Source: Streptomyces fumanus
Lineage (GTDB): Bacteria > Actinomycetota > Actinomycetes > Streptomycetales > Streptomycetaceae
Direction: 5' to 3'
NCBI RefSeq assembly: GCF_014655295.1
Contig: NZ_BNBI01000013.1
Span: 124,001 to 188,000, forward strand
Length of the DNA stretch: 64,000 bases
The notes below the pieces were generated by a model. The model was not told the origin of the DNA. It saw nothing but the letters and a program-made list of their open reading frames with translations, and searched no databases. Positions 1 to 7,479 of this stretch are shown in pieces; position 1 is the stretch's first letter; every line of letters starts with the position of its first letter. The position numbers and the translations under genes are program-made.

Positions 1-98
1 GCACGGCGACGCTGATGGCGGGCGGCGCCCTGGTGGGCTCGGGCGTCATCGGCGCCGCCTGGTTCCTGCGCCGCCGCCGCAAGCCGTACCGCTTCTAG
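1..98 (+). CDS. 3' end of a membrane-anchored protein (partial)
   Basis: The frame that closes with the TAG at 96-98 gives the last 31 residues of a protein that starts left of the window. What is visible is a Gly/Ala-rich hydrophobic span (LMAGGALVGSGVIGAAWFL) followed at once by RRRRKPYRF, the pattern of a C-terminal membrane anchor with a positive cytoplasmic tail. No catalytic domain is in view, so the function cannot be named. Its stop shares the CTAG at 95-98 with the stop of the convergent PadR gene. Confidence 0.6.
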   Translation, partial: TATLMAGGALVGSGVIGAAWFLRRRRKPYRF

Positions 99-646
99 AG
101 TCCTTCCGGGGCCGGCATGTCGGGGAAGTCCGTCAGGGCCCGGCGCAGCCACTGGGTCCAGAAGGTCTCCAGGTCGATGCCGGCGCGCAGCACGAGGTGC
201 CGGAGCCGGTCCTCGGGTCCGTCCTTGCCGGGCGGGAAGTCCCGCCGTTCGATCTCCCGGTACTCGGCCAACTGCTGTTCGTGCAGCTCCAGATGGCGGC
301 GGAGGTCGGCCTCCAGGCCGGCGGTGCCGACGACGGCCGCGGCGCGCAGCCGCAGCAGCATCACGTCCCGCATCGGCTTGGGGTCCTGCGCGGCGGCGGT
401 CCAGCGGGCCAGTTCGGCGCGGCCGGCGGGCAGCACCTCGTACGCCTTCTTCTGCCCGCGGGCCGGCTGTTCGGCGGGCAGCGCCCGGATGAGTCCCCCG
501 GTCTCCAGCTTCCCCAGCTCGCGGTAGATCTGCTGGTGCGTCGCCGACCAGAAGTAGCCGATCGACCGGTCGAACCGGCGGGTCAGCTCCAGGCCCGAGG
601 ACGGCTTCTCCATCAGGGCGGTGAGGATCGCGTGCGGGAGTGACAT
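95..646 (-). CDS. PadR family transcriptional regulator
   Basis: This 183-residue protein starts MSLPHAILTALMEKPSSG and carries the winged-helix PadR fold (residues about 5-85, with FDRSIGYFWSATHQQIYREL as the recognition part) and a Vir-type helical C-terminal dimerisation domain. I chose the ATG at 646 because AGGATGAG sits just upstream; an in-frame ATG at 655 lacks a ribosome site. The gene lies 29 nt downstream of the dienoyl-CoA reductase gene on the same strand and is probably cotranscribed with it. PadR proteins repress by binding palindromes, and a 28-bp inverted repeat lies in front of the operon (2741-2768), so autoregulation of reductase plus regulator is likely. The ligand is unknown. 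Confidence 0.9.
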   Translation of the reverse strand: MSLPHAILTALMEKPSSGLELTRRFDRSIGYFWSATHQQIYRELGKLETGGLIRALPAEQPARGQKKAYEVLPAGRAELARWTAAAQDPKPMRDVMLLRLRAAAVVGTAGLEADLRRHLELHEQQLAEYREIERRDFPPGKDGPEDRLRHLVLRAGIDLETFWTQWLRRALTDFPDMPAPEGL

Positions 647-675
647 GGGGCTCATCCTAGGGACGGCACCGGTGG

Positions 676-2691
676 CTACAGCGCCGCCGCCAGTTCGGTG
701 CCCTGCCGCACGGCGCGCTTGGCGTCGAGTTCGGCGGCCACGTCGGCGCCGCCGATCAGGTGCGCGCTCCGGCCGGCGGCGGTCAGGGCGTCGTACAGGT
801 CCCGGCGGGGCTCCTGGCCGGTGCAGAGCACGATGGTGTCGACCGCCAGGACGGTGGGCCGTCCGTCGACCGTGAGGTGCAGTCCGGCGTCGTCGATCCG
901 GTCGTAGCGGACGCCCGGGACCATGGTGACGCCCCGGTGCTTCAGCTCGGCGCGGTGGATCCACCCGGTGGTCCGGCCGAGCCCGGCGCCGACCTTGGTG
1001 GGCTTGCGCTGGAGCAGGTGGACGGTGCGCGGCGGGGCGGGCCGCCGCGGGGCGGCGAGGCCGCCGGGGGCGGCGTAGGCCGTGTCGACGCCCCAGTGGC
1101 GGAAGTACGTCTCCGGGTCCTCGTGGGCCTTGTCGCCGCCGTCGGTGAGGTACTCGGCGACGTCGAAGCCGATGCCGCCGGCGCCGAGGATCGCCACCCG
1201 GTCGCCGACGGGGGCGCCGTCGCGCAGCACGTCGAGGTAGCCGAGGACGCTGGGGTGGTCGACGCCGGGGATGTCGGGGCGGCGCGGGGTCACGCCGGTG
1301 GCGACGACCGTCTCGTCGTAGCCGTCGAGGGCGGCGGCGGTGACGGGGGTGTTGAGGCGGACGTCGACGCCGAGGTCGGCGAGGCGGGTGCGGAAGTAGC
1401 GCAGCGTCTCGTCGAACTCCTGCTTGCCGGGGACCTTGCGGGCGACGTTGAGCTGGCCGCCGATCTCGCTCGCGGCGTCGAAGAGGGTGACGTCGTGGCC
1501 GCGTTCGGCGGCGCCCACCGCGCAGGCGAGGCCGGCCGGTCCGGCGCCGACCACGGCGACGCGCCTGCGCAGGCGGGTGGGGGCGAGGACGAGTTCGGTC
1601 TCGTGGCAGGCGCGGGGGTTGACCAGGCAGGAGGTGATCTTGCCGGCGAAGGTGTGGTCCAGGCACGCCTGGTTGCAGCCGATGCAGGTGTTGATGGCCT
1701 CGGGCCGGCCGGCCGCGGCCTTGGCGACGAAGTCGGGGTCGGCGAGCATCGGGCGGGCCATGGACACCAGGTCGGCGGTGCCCTCGGCGAGCAGTTGCTC
1801 GGCCAGGTCGGGGGTGTTGATGCGGTTGGTGGCGACGAGCGGGACGGAGACCTCGCCCATCAGCCGCTCGGTCACCCAGGTGTAGGCGCCGCGCGGCACC
1901 GAGGTGGCGATGGTGGGGATGCGGGCCTCGTGCCAGCCGATGCCGGTGTTGATGATGGTGGCGCCGGCCCGCTCGACGGCCCGGGCGAGGGCGATCACCT
2001 CGTCGAGGGTGGAGCCGCCGGGCACCAGGTCCAGCATGGACAGGCGGTAGACGAGGATGAAGTCCTCGCCGACCGCCTCGCGCACCCGGCGGACGATCTC
2101 GACGGGGAAGCGCGTCCGGTTCTCGAAGGACCCGCCCCAGCGGTCGGTGCGGTGGTTGGTGCGGGCGGCGGTGAACTCGTTGATCAGGTAGCCCTCGGAG
2201 CCCATGATCTCCACGCCGTCGTACCCGGCGGCGCGGGCCAGGCGGGCGGCGCGGACGTAGTCCTCGACCGTGCGCTCGACCTCGGCGTCGGTCAGCTCGC
2301 GGGGCACGTGGGGGCTGATCGGGGCCCGCAGCGGGCTGGGGGCGACCAGGTCCGGGTGGTAGGCGTACCGGCCGAAGTGCAGGATCTGCAGGGCGATCCG
2401 GCCGCCCGCGCGGTGCACGGCCTCGGTGACCACGCGGTGCTGCTCGGCCTCCGCCTCGGTGGTGAGCCGGGCGCCGCCCTCGTACGGCCGGCCCTCGTCG
2501 TTGGGGGCGATGCCGCCGGTGACGATCAGGCCCACTCCCCCGCGCGCCCGGGCGGCGTAGAACGCGGCCATGCGCGCGAAGCCGCCCTCGGCCTCCTCCA
2601 GGCCGACGTGCATCGAACCCATCAGGACCCGGTTGGGCAGCGTGGTGAAGCCCAGGTCCAGCGGGCTCAGCAGGTGGGGGTAGCGGCTCAT
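676..2691 (-). CDS. fadH: NADPH-dependent 2,4-dienoyl-CoA reductase-type flavoprotein
   Basis: The 671-residue protein has the three-part FadH layout: an Old-Yellow-Enzyme TIM barrel (about 1-330, FMN), an iron-sulfur stretch with CIGCNQAC followed by SCLVNP near residues 335-360, then FAD and NAD(P) Rossmann parts beginning VAVVGAGPAGLACAVGAAE. In the family NADPH electrons pass FAD, 4Fe-4S and FMN to reduce 2,4-dienoyl-CoA during unsaturated fatty acid oxidation. Related actinobacterial enzymes may act on other enones, so the exact substrate is inferred only. GGAGGG precedes the ATG. First gene of an operon with the PadR regulator. Its promoter overlaps a palindrome. Confidence 0.88.
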   Translation of the reverse strand: MSRYPHLLSPLDLGFTTLPNRVLMGSMHVGLEEAEGGFARMAAFYAARARGGVGLIVTGGIAPNDEGRPYEGGARLTTEAEAEQHRVVTEAVHRAGGRIALQILHFGRYAYHPDLVAPSPLRAPISPHVPRELTDAEVERTVEDYVRAARLARAAGYDGVEIMGSEGYLINEFTAARTNHRTDRWGGSFENRTRFPVEIVRRVREAVGEDFILVYRLSMLDLVPGGSTLDEVIALARAVERAGATIINTGIGWHEARIPTIATSVPRGAYTWVTERLMGEVSVPLVATNRINTPDLAEQLLAEGTADLVSMARPMLADPDFVAKAAAGRPEAINTCIGCNQACLDHTFAGKITSCLVNPRACHETELVLAPTRLRRRVAVVGAGPAGLACAVGAAERGHDVTLFDAASEIGGQLNVARKVPGKQEFDETLRYFRTRLADLGVDVRLNTPVTAAALDGYDETVVATGVTPRRPDIPGVDHPSVLGYLDVLRDGAPVGDRVAILGAGGIGFDVAEYLTDGGDKAHEDPETYFRHWGVDTAYAAPGGLAAPRRPAPPRTVHLLQRKPTKVGAGLGRTTGWIHRAELKHRGVTMVPGVRYDRIDDAGLHLTVDGRPTVLAVDTIVLCTGQEPRRDLYDALTAAGRSAHLIGGADVAAELDAKRAVRQGTELAAAL

Positions 2692-2722
2692 GGGGGCCCT
2701 CCGTGCGCGGTGTCGTGCCTCT

Positions 2723-2752
2723 GTTGTAGAGGACGCCCGGCACTTTTTGCAA
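2723..2752 (-). promoter_or_regulatory. promoter of the fadH-padR operon
   Basis: Read on the minus strand, TTGCAA (2747-2752) and TACAAC (2723-2728) are separated by 18 nt, a fair sigma-70/HrdB-like -35/-10 pair about 30 nt upstream of the fadH ATG. The -35 hexamer lies inside the palindrome at 2741-2768, so a protein bound there would block RNA polymerase. Position and spacing are seen; activity is inferred. Confidence 0.5.
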
Positions 2753-2768
2753 CTAGTTGCATAAAGTG
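2741..2768. promoter_or_regulatory. palindromic operator, probably for the PadR regulator
   Basis: The core TGCAACTAGTTGCA (2748-2761) is a perfect 14-bp palindrome. Outer arms CACTTT (2741-2746) and AAAGTG (2763-2768) also pair, leaving one mismatched pair between core and arms. It is a striking AT-rich island in GC-rich DNA and covers the -35 of the fadH promoter. The nearest DNA-binding gene is padR in the same operon, so it is the likely binder. Confidence 0.7.
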
Positions 2769-2793
2769 CGGTGGCGCACGGCGGGCCCCTGGC

Positions 2794-3165
2794 TCAGCGG
2801 CTCTCCAGTTGGACGTGCAGTTCGCTCTCCTGGTCCCCGGAGGCCGTGCTCAGGTCCCGCACGGTGAACAGGGAGTCCAGGGTGGTGCGCAGCCGCCCGA
2901 TCGCCCAGTAGCCGCCCTGCGCGTCGGCCTCCACCGAGGCGTCGAGGCGGACCGGGTCGCACGCGCCGCGCGGGTCGCCGGAGATCTCGTAGGTGCCCAG
3001 CCACACCGTGGGGCGGACCTCGTGGTACTCCCGGGGCACGTCGTCGGCGCACCGGTCGGACGAGTAGCACGCGCACAGGGCGTCGAAGACGGTCCGGGCG
3101 TCTTCCTTGCTGCATCCGCTCAGTTCCAGCGAGACGGATTCCGGGTGCGGTCGCTCGGCGTCCAT
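2794..3165 (-). CDS. small hypothetical protein
   Basis: A 123-residue acidic protein of no family I recognise. The start is the ATG at 3165, because AGAGGAGCG lies at a good distance upstream; an in-frame start about 80 nt further up would add a low-complexity Arg/Pro/Gly leader. Four cysteines occur (including the pair in ALCACYSSDRC), with no CXXC zinc motif and no signal peptide or membrane span. Codon bias is that of a real high-GC gene. It lies between the fadH operator and a secreted-protein gene, all transcribed leftwards, but spacing does not force an operon. Function unknown. Confidence 0.65.
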   Translation of the reverse strand: MDAERPHPESVSLELSGCSKEDARTVFDALCACYSSDRCADDVPREYHEVRPTVWLGTYEISGDPRGACDPVRLDASVEADAQGGYWAIGRLRTTLDSLFTVRDLSTASGDQESELHVQLESR

Positions 3166-3268
3166 GGTGATCGCTCCTCTCGGGCCGCGCGGCGGCACCG
3201 CGGGCGCTCCGCGGTACCGCGTCCCCCTCCCCCAGAAAAGCACCACCCGGGGCGGAGCACTACCGGGC

Positions 3269-4174
3269 TCAGCCCCGGGTGAGGCGGTAGGTCTTGCTGT
3301 CGGTCAGCACGCACAGGCCCGGGGAGACCACGATGACCCGCAGGGTGCCGGTGCGCCGGTCGTAGTCGACGCCCTCCGCCTCGAAGGCGCCCGAGCAGGC
3401 GCTGCGCAGCGGCAGTTGGCGCAGCGCGGTGACCCGGCCGGTGACGTCGGCGGTGCCGTCGGGCGCGGCGGACAGGTCGACCTGGAGGAGCGGCTTGGTG
3501 AGGCCGAAGAGGGTGCCCTCCGGGTCGTCGGAGGAGCACACCAGCCGGGTGGCGGTGACGAAGTCGCAGCCCTGCACGTCCCGCACCGGGCGGTCCAGGC
3601 GCACGGTGGCGGCCTGCCGCAGGTCGGCCGAGGGCGAGGTGGCGGGGTTGACGCCCGGGGTCGGGAAGACCAGCAGCCGGTCCATGGTGCCCCACTCGCC
3701 CGACAGCATCCACTGCCCGTCCGGGGAGATGGCGACCCAGGAGTTGTTCAGCGCCTCGCCGGGGCCCAGCGCGTGCGTGTACTGCGTCCAGGTCCCGTCC
3801 GGCGTCTGCACCCGGTAGAGCTTCGCGGCCCCGTCGTCGCGCTGGTAGGGCTCGATGTAGTGGCCGTCGTAGGAGGCGTCGGGGTCGCCGACGTGGTTCC
3901 AGCCCCGGACCGACAGGGCGAGGGGGATGGTGCCGATGCCGGTGTACCGGTTGGGGCTGCCGGCCGGGACCTCCACGGACGCCAGCCCCTGGCTCTCGGT
4001 CAGCGGGTCGGCCCGGTCCGAGCCCGCCTCTGTCCACACGTCGGCCGCGGCGGCGGCGGGGGCGGCGGGGGCGGCCGAGGCGGGCGGCGCGGCGGCCAGG
4101 GCGAGCGCCGCGAGGGCGAGGACGCCGGTGAACAGGGCCTGACAACGTTGCCGGACGGAGGCGTACGGGGGCAT
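3269..4174 (-). CDS. secreted hypothetical protein
   Basis: The 301-residue product begins with a classic Sec signal: basic MPPYASVRQR, a hydrophobic core (LFTGVLALAALALAA), then an Ala-rich cleavage region near residues 33-45. The mature part has repeated WxxYxH/GxW motifs, for example SPDGQWMLSGEWG and DGTWTQYTHALG, that resemble blades of a beta-propeller, and three or four cysteines that could form disulfides outside the cell. GAGGAGCAC precedes the ATG. I recognise no catalytic motif; an extracellular binding or structural role is only a guess. Confidence 0.75.
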   Translation of the reverse strand: MPPYASVRQRCQALFTGVLALAALALAAAPPASAAPAAPAAAAADVWTEAGSDRADPLTESQGLASVEVPAGSPNRYTGIGTIPLALSVRGWNHVGDPDASYDGHYIEPYQRDDGAAKLYRVQTPDGTWTQYTHALGPGEALNNSWVAISPDGQWMLSGEWGTMDRLLVFPTPGVNPATSPSADLRQAATVRLDRPVRDVQGCDFVTATRLVCSSDDPEGTLFGLTKPLLQVDLSAAPDGTADVTGRVTALRQLPLRSACSGAFEAEGVDYDRRTGTLRVIVVSPGLCVLTDSKTYRLTRG

Positions 4175-4333
4175 GGGGGTGCTCCTCGGTGGGGGTGGCC
4201 GGTACGGGACGGGCGGGACGCGTTCGGCGCACAGTGTCCCGGGTTCCGGCAGTCATGTACAGACCAACGCCGGGTGTCGGGGAGCGCGGTCGGCGAGATG
4301 CGGAGAAGGTGGAAGGAGACGGCGGTGGCCCCG

Positions 4334-4408
4334 GTGGAACGGCCCTCCGCGCGGTGGAACGCGGTAGAACGGAGTGGCCGGCCCCGGGCGAGGGTGCCGC
4401 GTGGAACG
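4334..4408 (+). repeat. GTGGAACG short repeats in front of the PP2C phosphatase gene
   Basis: GTGGAACG occurs at 4334-4341, 4354-4361 and 4401-4408, with the variant GTAGAACG at 4364-4371, all within 95 nt upstream of the ATG at 4427. Repeats spaced 20 and 10 nt (two and one helical turns) suggest a regulator binding one face of the DNA, but no factor can be named. Confidence 0.35.
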
Positions 4409-4426
4409 GTCGAAGGCGGGCGTGGG

Positions 4427-6511
4427 ATGAGTGCAGCCGGGTCTGCGTCCGGGGCGTTCCGGGACGACGGGCCGCCACGGGCCCCGGCGCGGCCCGCCGG
4501 GCTGCTGGACGTGCTCGGCGTGGCCTCGGTGGTGCTGGACGCCAAGGGCCGGATCGTGCTGTGGAGCCCACGGGCCGAGGAGCTGTTCGGCTGGTCCGCG
4601 CGGGAGGCGCTGGGCCGCTACGCCGCCCGGCTGATGGTGGACGAGCAGCACTTCGACCTGGTCACCAGGTTGTTCGCCGAGGTGATGGGGACCGGGCGGA
4701 GCTGGGCCGGGGCGTTCCCCGTCCGCTGCAAGGGCGGGCGGACCCGGCTGGTGGAGTTCCGCAACATGCGGCTGCTGGACGACCGGGGCGCGGTCTACGC
4801 CCTCGGGCTCGCCGCCGACCACTCGACCGTGCGCCGGCTGGAGCGGGACGTGGCGCTGTCGGCGCGGGTGATCGAGCAGTCGCCGATCGGCCTGGCGGTG
4901 CTCGACACCGAGCTGCGGTACGTGTCGGTCAACCCGGCGCTGGAGCGGATCGACGGCCGCCCGGCCGCCGACCACCTGGGGCGGACCGTGCGCGAGGTGC
5001 TGTCCGGGCTCGCCTGCGACGATGTGGAGGCCGCCGCGCGCCGGGTGCTGGAGACCGGCCGGCCGGTGGTCGACCTGCCCGCGCTCGGGCGGACCCGCGC
5101 CGACCCGGACGAGGAGCACGCCTGGTCGGTGTCGCTGTACCGGCTGGAGGACGCGATCGGCACGGTGCTGGGGGTGGCCCTGTCGGTGGTGGACGTCACC
5201 GAGCAGTACCGGGCGGGCGTGGCGGCCGAGACCGCGCGGCGCCGGCTGGCCGTGGTCGCCGACGCCTCCGCGCGCATCGGCACCACCCTGGAACTGGACC
5301 GCACCGCGCGGGAGCTGGCCGACGTGGCCGTGCCGGAACTGGCCGACGTGGCCGCCGTGGACCTGCTGGAGGCGGTGGTGCAGGGCCGCCGCAGCACCCT
5401 GGGCCCGGCCGAGGCGGCGGCGATCCGGGCCCTGGCCGTGCACGCCGACGAGGTGCCCGAGGCGCTGCTGGCCGCCGACCCGCCCGGGCAGGTCGCCGGG
5501 TACGGGCCCGAACGGCTGGTCACCGAGTGCGTGCGCACCGGGCAGCCGGTGCTGCTGCGGCGGGTACGGGAGGAGGACCTGTACCGGATCGCCCGCTCCC
5601 CCGAGGCCGCCGGTCTGCTGCGCCGGGCCGGGGTGCACTCGTACCTGGCGGTGCCGCTGATCGCGCGGGGCGAGGTGCTGGGCGCGCTGGACCTGAAGCG
5701 GACCCGCAATCCGCAGCCGTTCGGCGAGGACGACCTGCTGCTGGCCCGGGAGCTGGCCGCGCGGGCGGCGGTGCAGATCGACAACGCCCGCTGGTACCGG
5801 CACGCCCGGGACAGCGCGCTCACCCTGCAGCGCAGTCTGCTGCCGAGCGTGCCGTCGGTGACCGGCGGCCTGGAGGTGGCCTCCCGCTACCAGCCGGCCG
5901 AGGCCACCAGCGAGGTCGGCGGCGACTGGTTCGACGTGATCGAGCTGGAGGGCTGCAAGACCGCGCTCGTCGTGGGTGACGTGATGGGCAGCGGCGTCGC
6001 CGCGGCGGCGTCCATGGGGCGACTGCGCACCGCGACGAACACCCTGGCCGCCCTGGACCTGGACCCGGCGCTGCTCCTGGAGCACCTCGACCGCACCGCC
6101 GCCGGCCTCGACCAGTCCATCGCGACCTGCGTGTACGCCGTCCACGACCCGCATCTGCGGCAGTGCCGGATCGCCAACGCCGGGCACCTGCCGCCGGTCC
6201 GGGTACGGCCGGGCCGGCCGCCGGAACTGCTGGACCTGCCGACCGGGGTGCCGCTCGGGGTGGGCGGGGTGCCCTTCGTGACCACCACCGTGGAGCTGGA
6301 CCCCGGCGACCGGCTGGTGCTCTACACCGACGGGCTGGTGGAGACCCGCCGGCAGCCCCTGGACGAACGGCTGGGCACCCTGCTGACCCTCCTCCAGGGA
6401 CCGGACCGGCCCCTGGAGGAGGTCTGCGACCTGCTGCTGCGCACCCTGCACGAACCGGACAACGCCGACGACGTGGCCCTGCTGATCGCCCGCGCCACCC
6501 CGCCGGCCTGA
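4427..6511 (+). CDS. PAS-PAS-GAF-SpoIIE (PP2C) serine phosphatase
   Basis: This 694-residue cytoplasmic protein reads as PAS (about 25-135), PAS (about 140-260), GAF (about 270-440) and a PPM/PP2C-type SpoIIE domain (about 460-690). The metal-binding phosphatase motifs are present: EVGGDWFDV, VVGDVMGSG, NAGHLPP and DNADDVALL. Such proteins dephosphorylate STAS-type anti-anti-sigma factors, releasing a sigma factor in response to a signal sensed by PAS/GAF. No C-terminal HATPase (anti-sigma kinase) domain is fused here, unlike many Streptomyces relatives, and no anti-sigma gene is adjacent. ATG at 4427 follows GAAGG; a GTG slightly upstream cannot be excluded. Stop codons with the next gene are one base apart, convergent. 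Confidence 0.9.
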   Translation: MSAAGSASGAFRDDGPPRAPARPAGLLDVLGVASVVLDAKGRIVLWSPRAEELFGWSAREALGRYAARLMVDEQHFDLVTRLFAEVMGTGRSWAGAFPVRCKGGRTRLVEFRNMRLLDDRGAVYALGLAADHSTVRRLERDVALSARVIEQSPIGLAVLDTELRYVSVNPALERIDGRPAADHLGRTVREVLSGLACDDVEAAARRVLETGRPVVDLPALGRTRADPDEEHAWSVSLYRLEDAIGTVLGVALSVVDVTEQYRAGVAAETARRRLAVVADASARIGTTLELDRTARELADVAVPELADVAAVDLLEAVVQGRRSTLGPAEAAAIRALAVHADEVPEALLAADPPGQVAGYGPERLVTECVRTGQPVLLRRVREEDLYRIARSPEAAGLLRRAGVHSYLAVPLIARGEVLGALDLKRTRNPQPFGEDDLLLARELAARAAVQIDNARWYRHARDSALTLQRSLLPSVPSVTGGLEVASRYQPAEATSEVGGDWFDVIELEGCKTALVVGDVMGSGVAAAASMGRLRTATNTLAALDLDPALLLEHLDRTAAGLDQSIATCVYAVHDPHLRQCRIANAGHLPPVRVRPGRPPELLDLPTGVPLGVGGVPFVTTTVELDPGDRLVLYTDGLVETRRQPLDERLGTLLTLLQGPDRPLEEVCDLLLRTLHEPDNADDVALLIARATPPA

Positions 6512-6512
6512 C

Positions 6513-7310
6513 TCACTCCCGCACGCCGGTCACCACGTGCGCGTACCGCTCCTCGCAGACCGCGAGCCGGGGCCGCAGCCCCGCCCGGGCGAAGGCGTCC
6601 AAGGCCGCCGGGGCCTGGTGCTCGCTGGTCTCGGACAGCAGGCAGCCGCCGGGGGCGAGCCAGTTGGCCGCGTCGGCGGCGACCCGGCGCAGCACGTCCA
6701 GGCCGTCCGCCCCGCCGTCCAGGGCGAGGGCGGGTTCGTGGTCGCGGGCCTCCGGGGGCAGCAGGGCGACCTCGCCGGTGGGCACGTACGGCACGTTGGC
6801 GGCGAGCACGTCGACCCGGCCGCGCAGCCCGGCCGGGAGGGCGGCGTAGAGGTCACCGGCGTACACCCGGCCGCCGACCGGGGCGAGGTTGCGGCGGGCG
6901 CAGCGCACGGCGGCCGGGTCGAGGTCGGCGGCGTGCACCTCGGCCCCGTCCAGCGCGGCGGCCAGCGCGGCGGCCACGGCGCCCGAGCCGCAGCACAGGT
7001 CGACGACGACGGCCGCGCCGGGCACCTGGGCGAGGGCCTGCTCCACGAGGAACTCGGTGCGGCGGCGGGGGACGAAGACGCCGGGTTCGACGGCGATGCG
7101 CAGGCCCCGGAACCCGGCCCAGCCGAGGACGACTTCCAGGGGCAGGCCGGTGGCCCGGCGGCCGACCAGGGCGGTCACCTCGTCGGAGGTGCGGGCGGTG
7201 GCGAGGATCAGTTCCGCCTCCTCCTCGGCGAAGACACAGCCGGCGGCGCGCAGCGCGGCGGCCACGGCCTCGGGGGAGACGGCGGGAGAAGCGGGGGACG
7301 GTGAGGACAT
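6513..7310 (-). CDS. PrmC/HemK-related protein N5-glutamine methyltransferase
   Basis: A 265-residue class I SAM methyltransferase: a helical N-terminal domain (about 10-70), the motif VVDLCCGSGAVAAALA for SAM (about 100-115), DLDPAAVRCARRN for the acidic loop, and NVPYVP at the place where HemK/PrmC enzymes have NPPY. NVPY is what I expect of the PrmC-related subfamily seen in actinomycetes and not of housekeeping PrmC, so release factors may not be the substrate. The gene has a 170-nt leader with strong inverted repeats (7336-7393), upstream of which the preceding gene appears to be terminated. Confidence 0.8.
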   Translation of the reverse strand: MSSPSPASPAVSPEAVAAALRAAGCVFAEEEAELILATARTSDEVTALVGRRATGLPLEVVLGWAGFRGLRIAVEPGVFVPRRRTEFLVEQALAQVPGAAVVVDLCCGSGAVAAALAAALDGAEVHAADLDPAAVRCARRNLAPVGGRVYAGDLYAALPAGLRGRVDVLAANVPYVPTGEVALLPPEARDHEPALALDGGADGLDVLRRVAADAANWLAPGGCLLSETSEHQAPAALDAFARAGLRPRLAVCEERYAHVVTGVRE

Positions 7311-7335
7311 GCGGGAGAGCCTTCCGGGAACCGAA

Positions 7336-7393
7336 GGGCGCTCTGGCGGTCACCCGTGGCGGGTGATCCGCGTGCCGTGCGAAGAGAGCGCCC
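7336..7393 (-). promoter_or_regulatory. structured leader of the methyltransferase gene
   Basis: The outer arms GGGCGCTCT (7336-7344) and AGAGCGCCC (7385-7393) pair perfectly over 9 bp. Inside them GCGG-TCACCC (7346-7355) pairs with GGGTGA-T-CCGC (7361-7371) with one bulged base. The whole sits directly in front of the ATG at 7310 on the transcribed strand. It does not match a riboswitch or T-box I can identify. A cis-acting RNA, an attenuator or a terminator are all possible. Confidence 0.45.
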
Positions 7394-7431
7394 GGGCCGA
7401 CACAGCGGTGATGGGACCCACCTCCTCGCAT

Positions 7432-7461
7432 CCGACGGCCGGGACGTTCCTCGGCCGTCGG
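7432..7461 (-). terminator. hairpin terminator after the membrane-protein gene
   Basis: CCGACGGCCG (7432-7441) and CGGCCGTCGG (7452-7461) form a perfect 10-bp stem over a 10-nt loop, about 20 nt beyond the stop of the 7480-8580 gene. There is no T run, as is usual for Streptomyces terminators. Confidence 0.55.
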
Positions 7462-7479
7462 TCACCCTACCCCAGCCGA

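Noticed and set aside
95..2752. Very long open frame on the minus strand that spans padR and fadH in one frame of the fadH region
   Set aside because: Only its last 183 codons (padR) are real; the rest is an Arg/Pro/Gly-rich shadow frame of fadH, typical of high-GC DNA.
760..3282. 840-codon open frame on the plus strand opposite fadH
   Set aside because: It is antisense to a clear enzyme gene, has Gly/Val/Ala low-complexity composition and no family resemblance.
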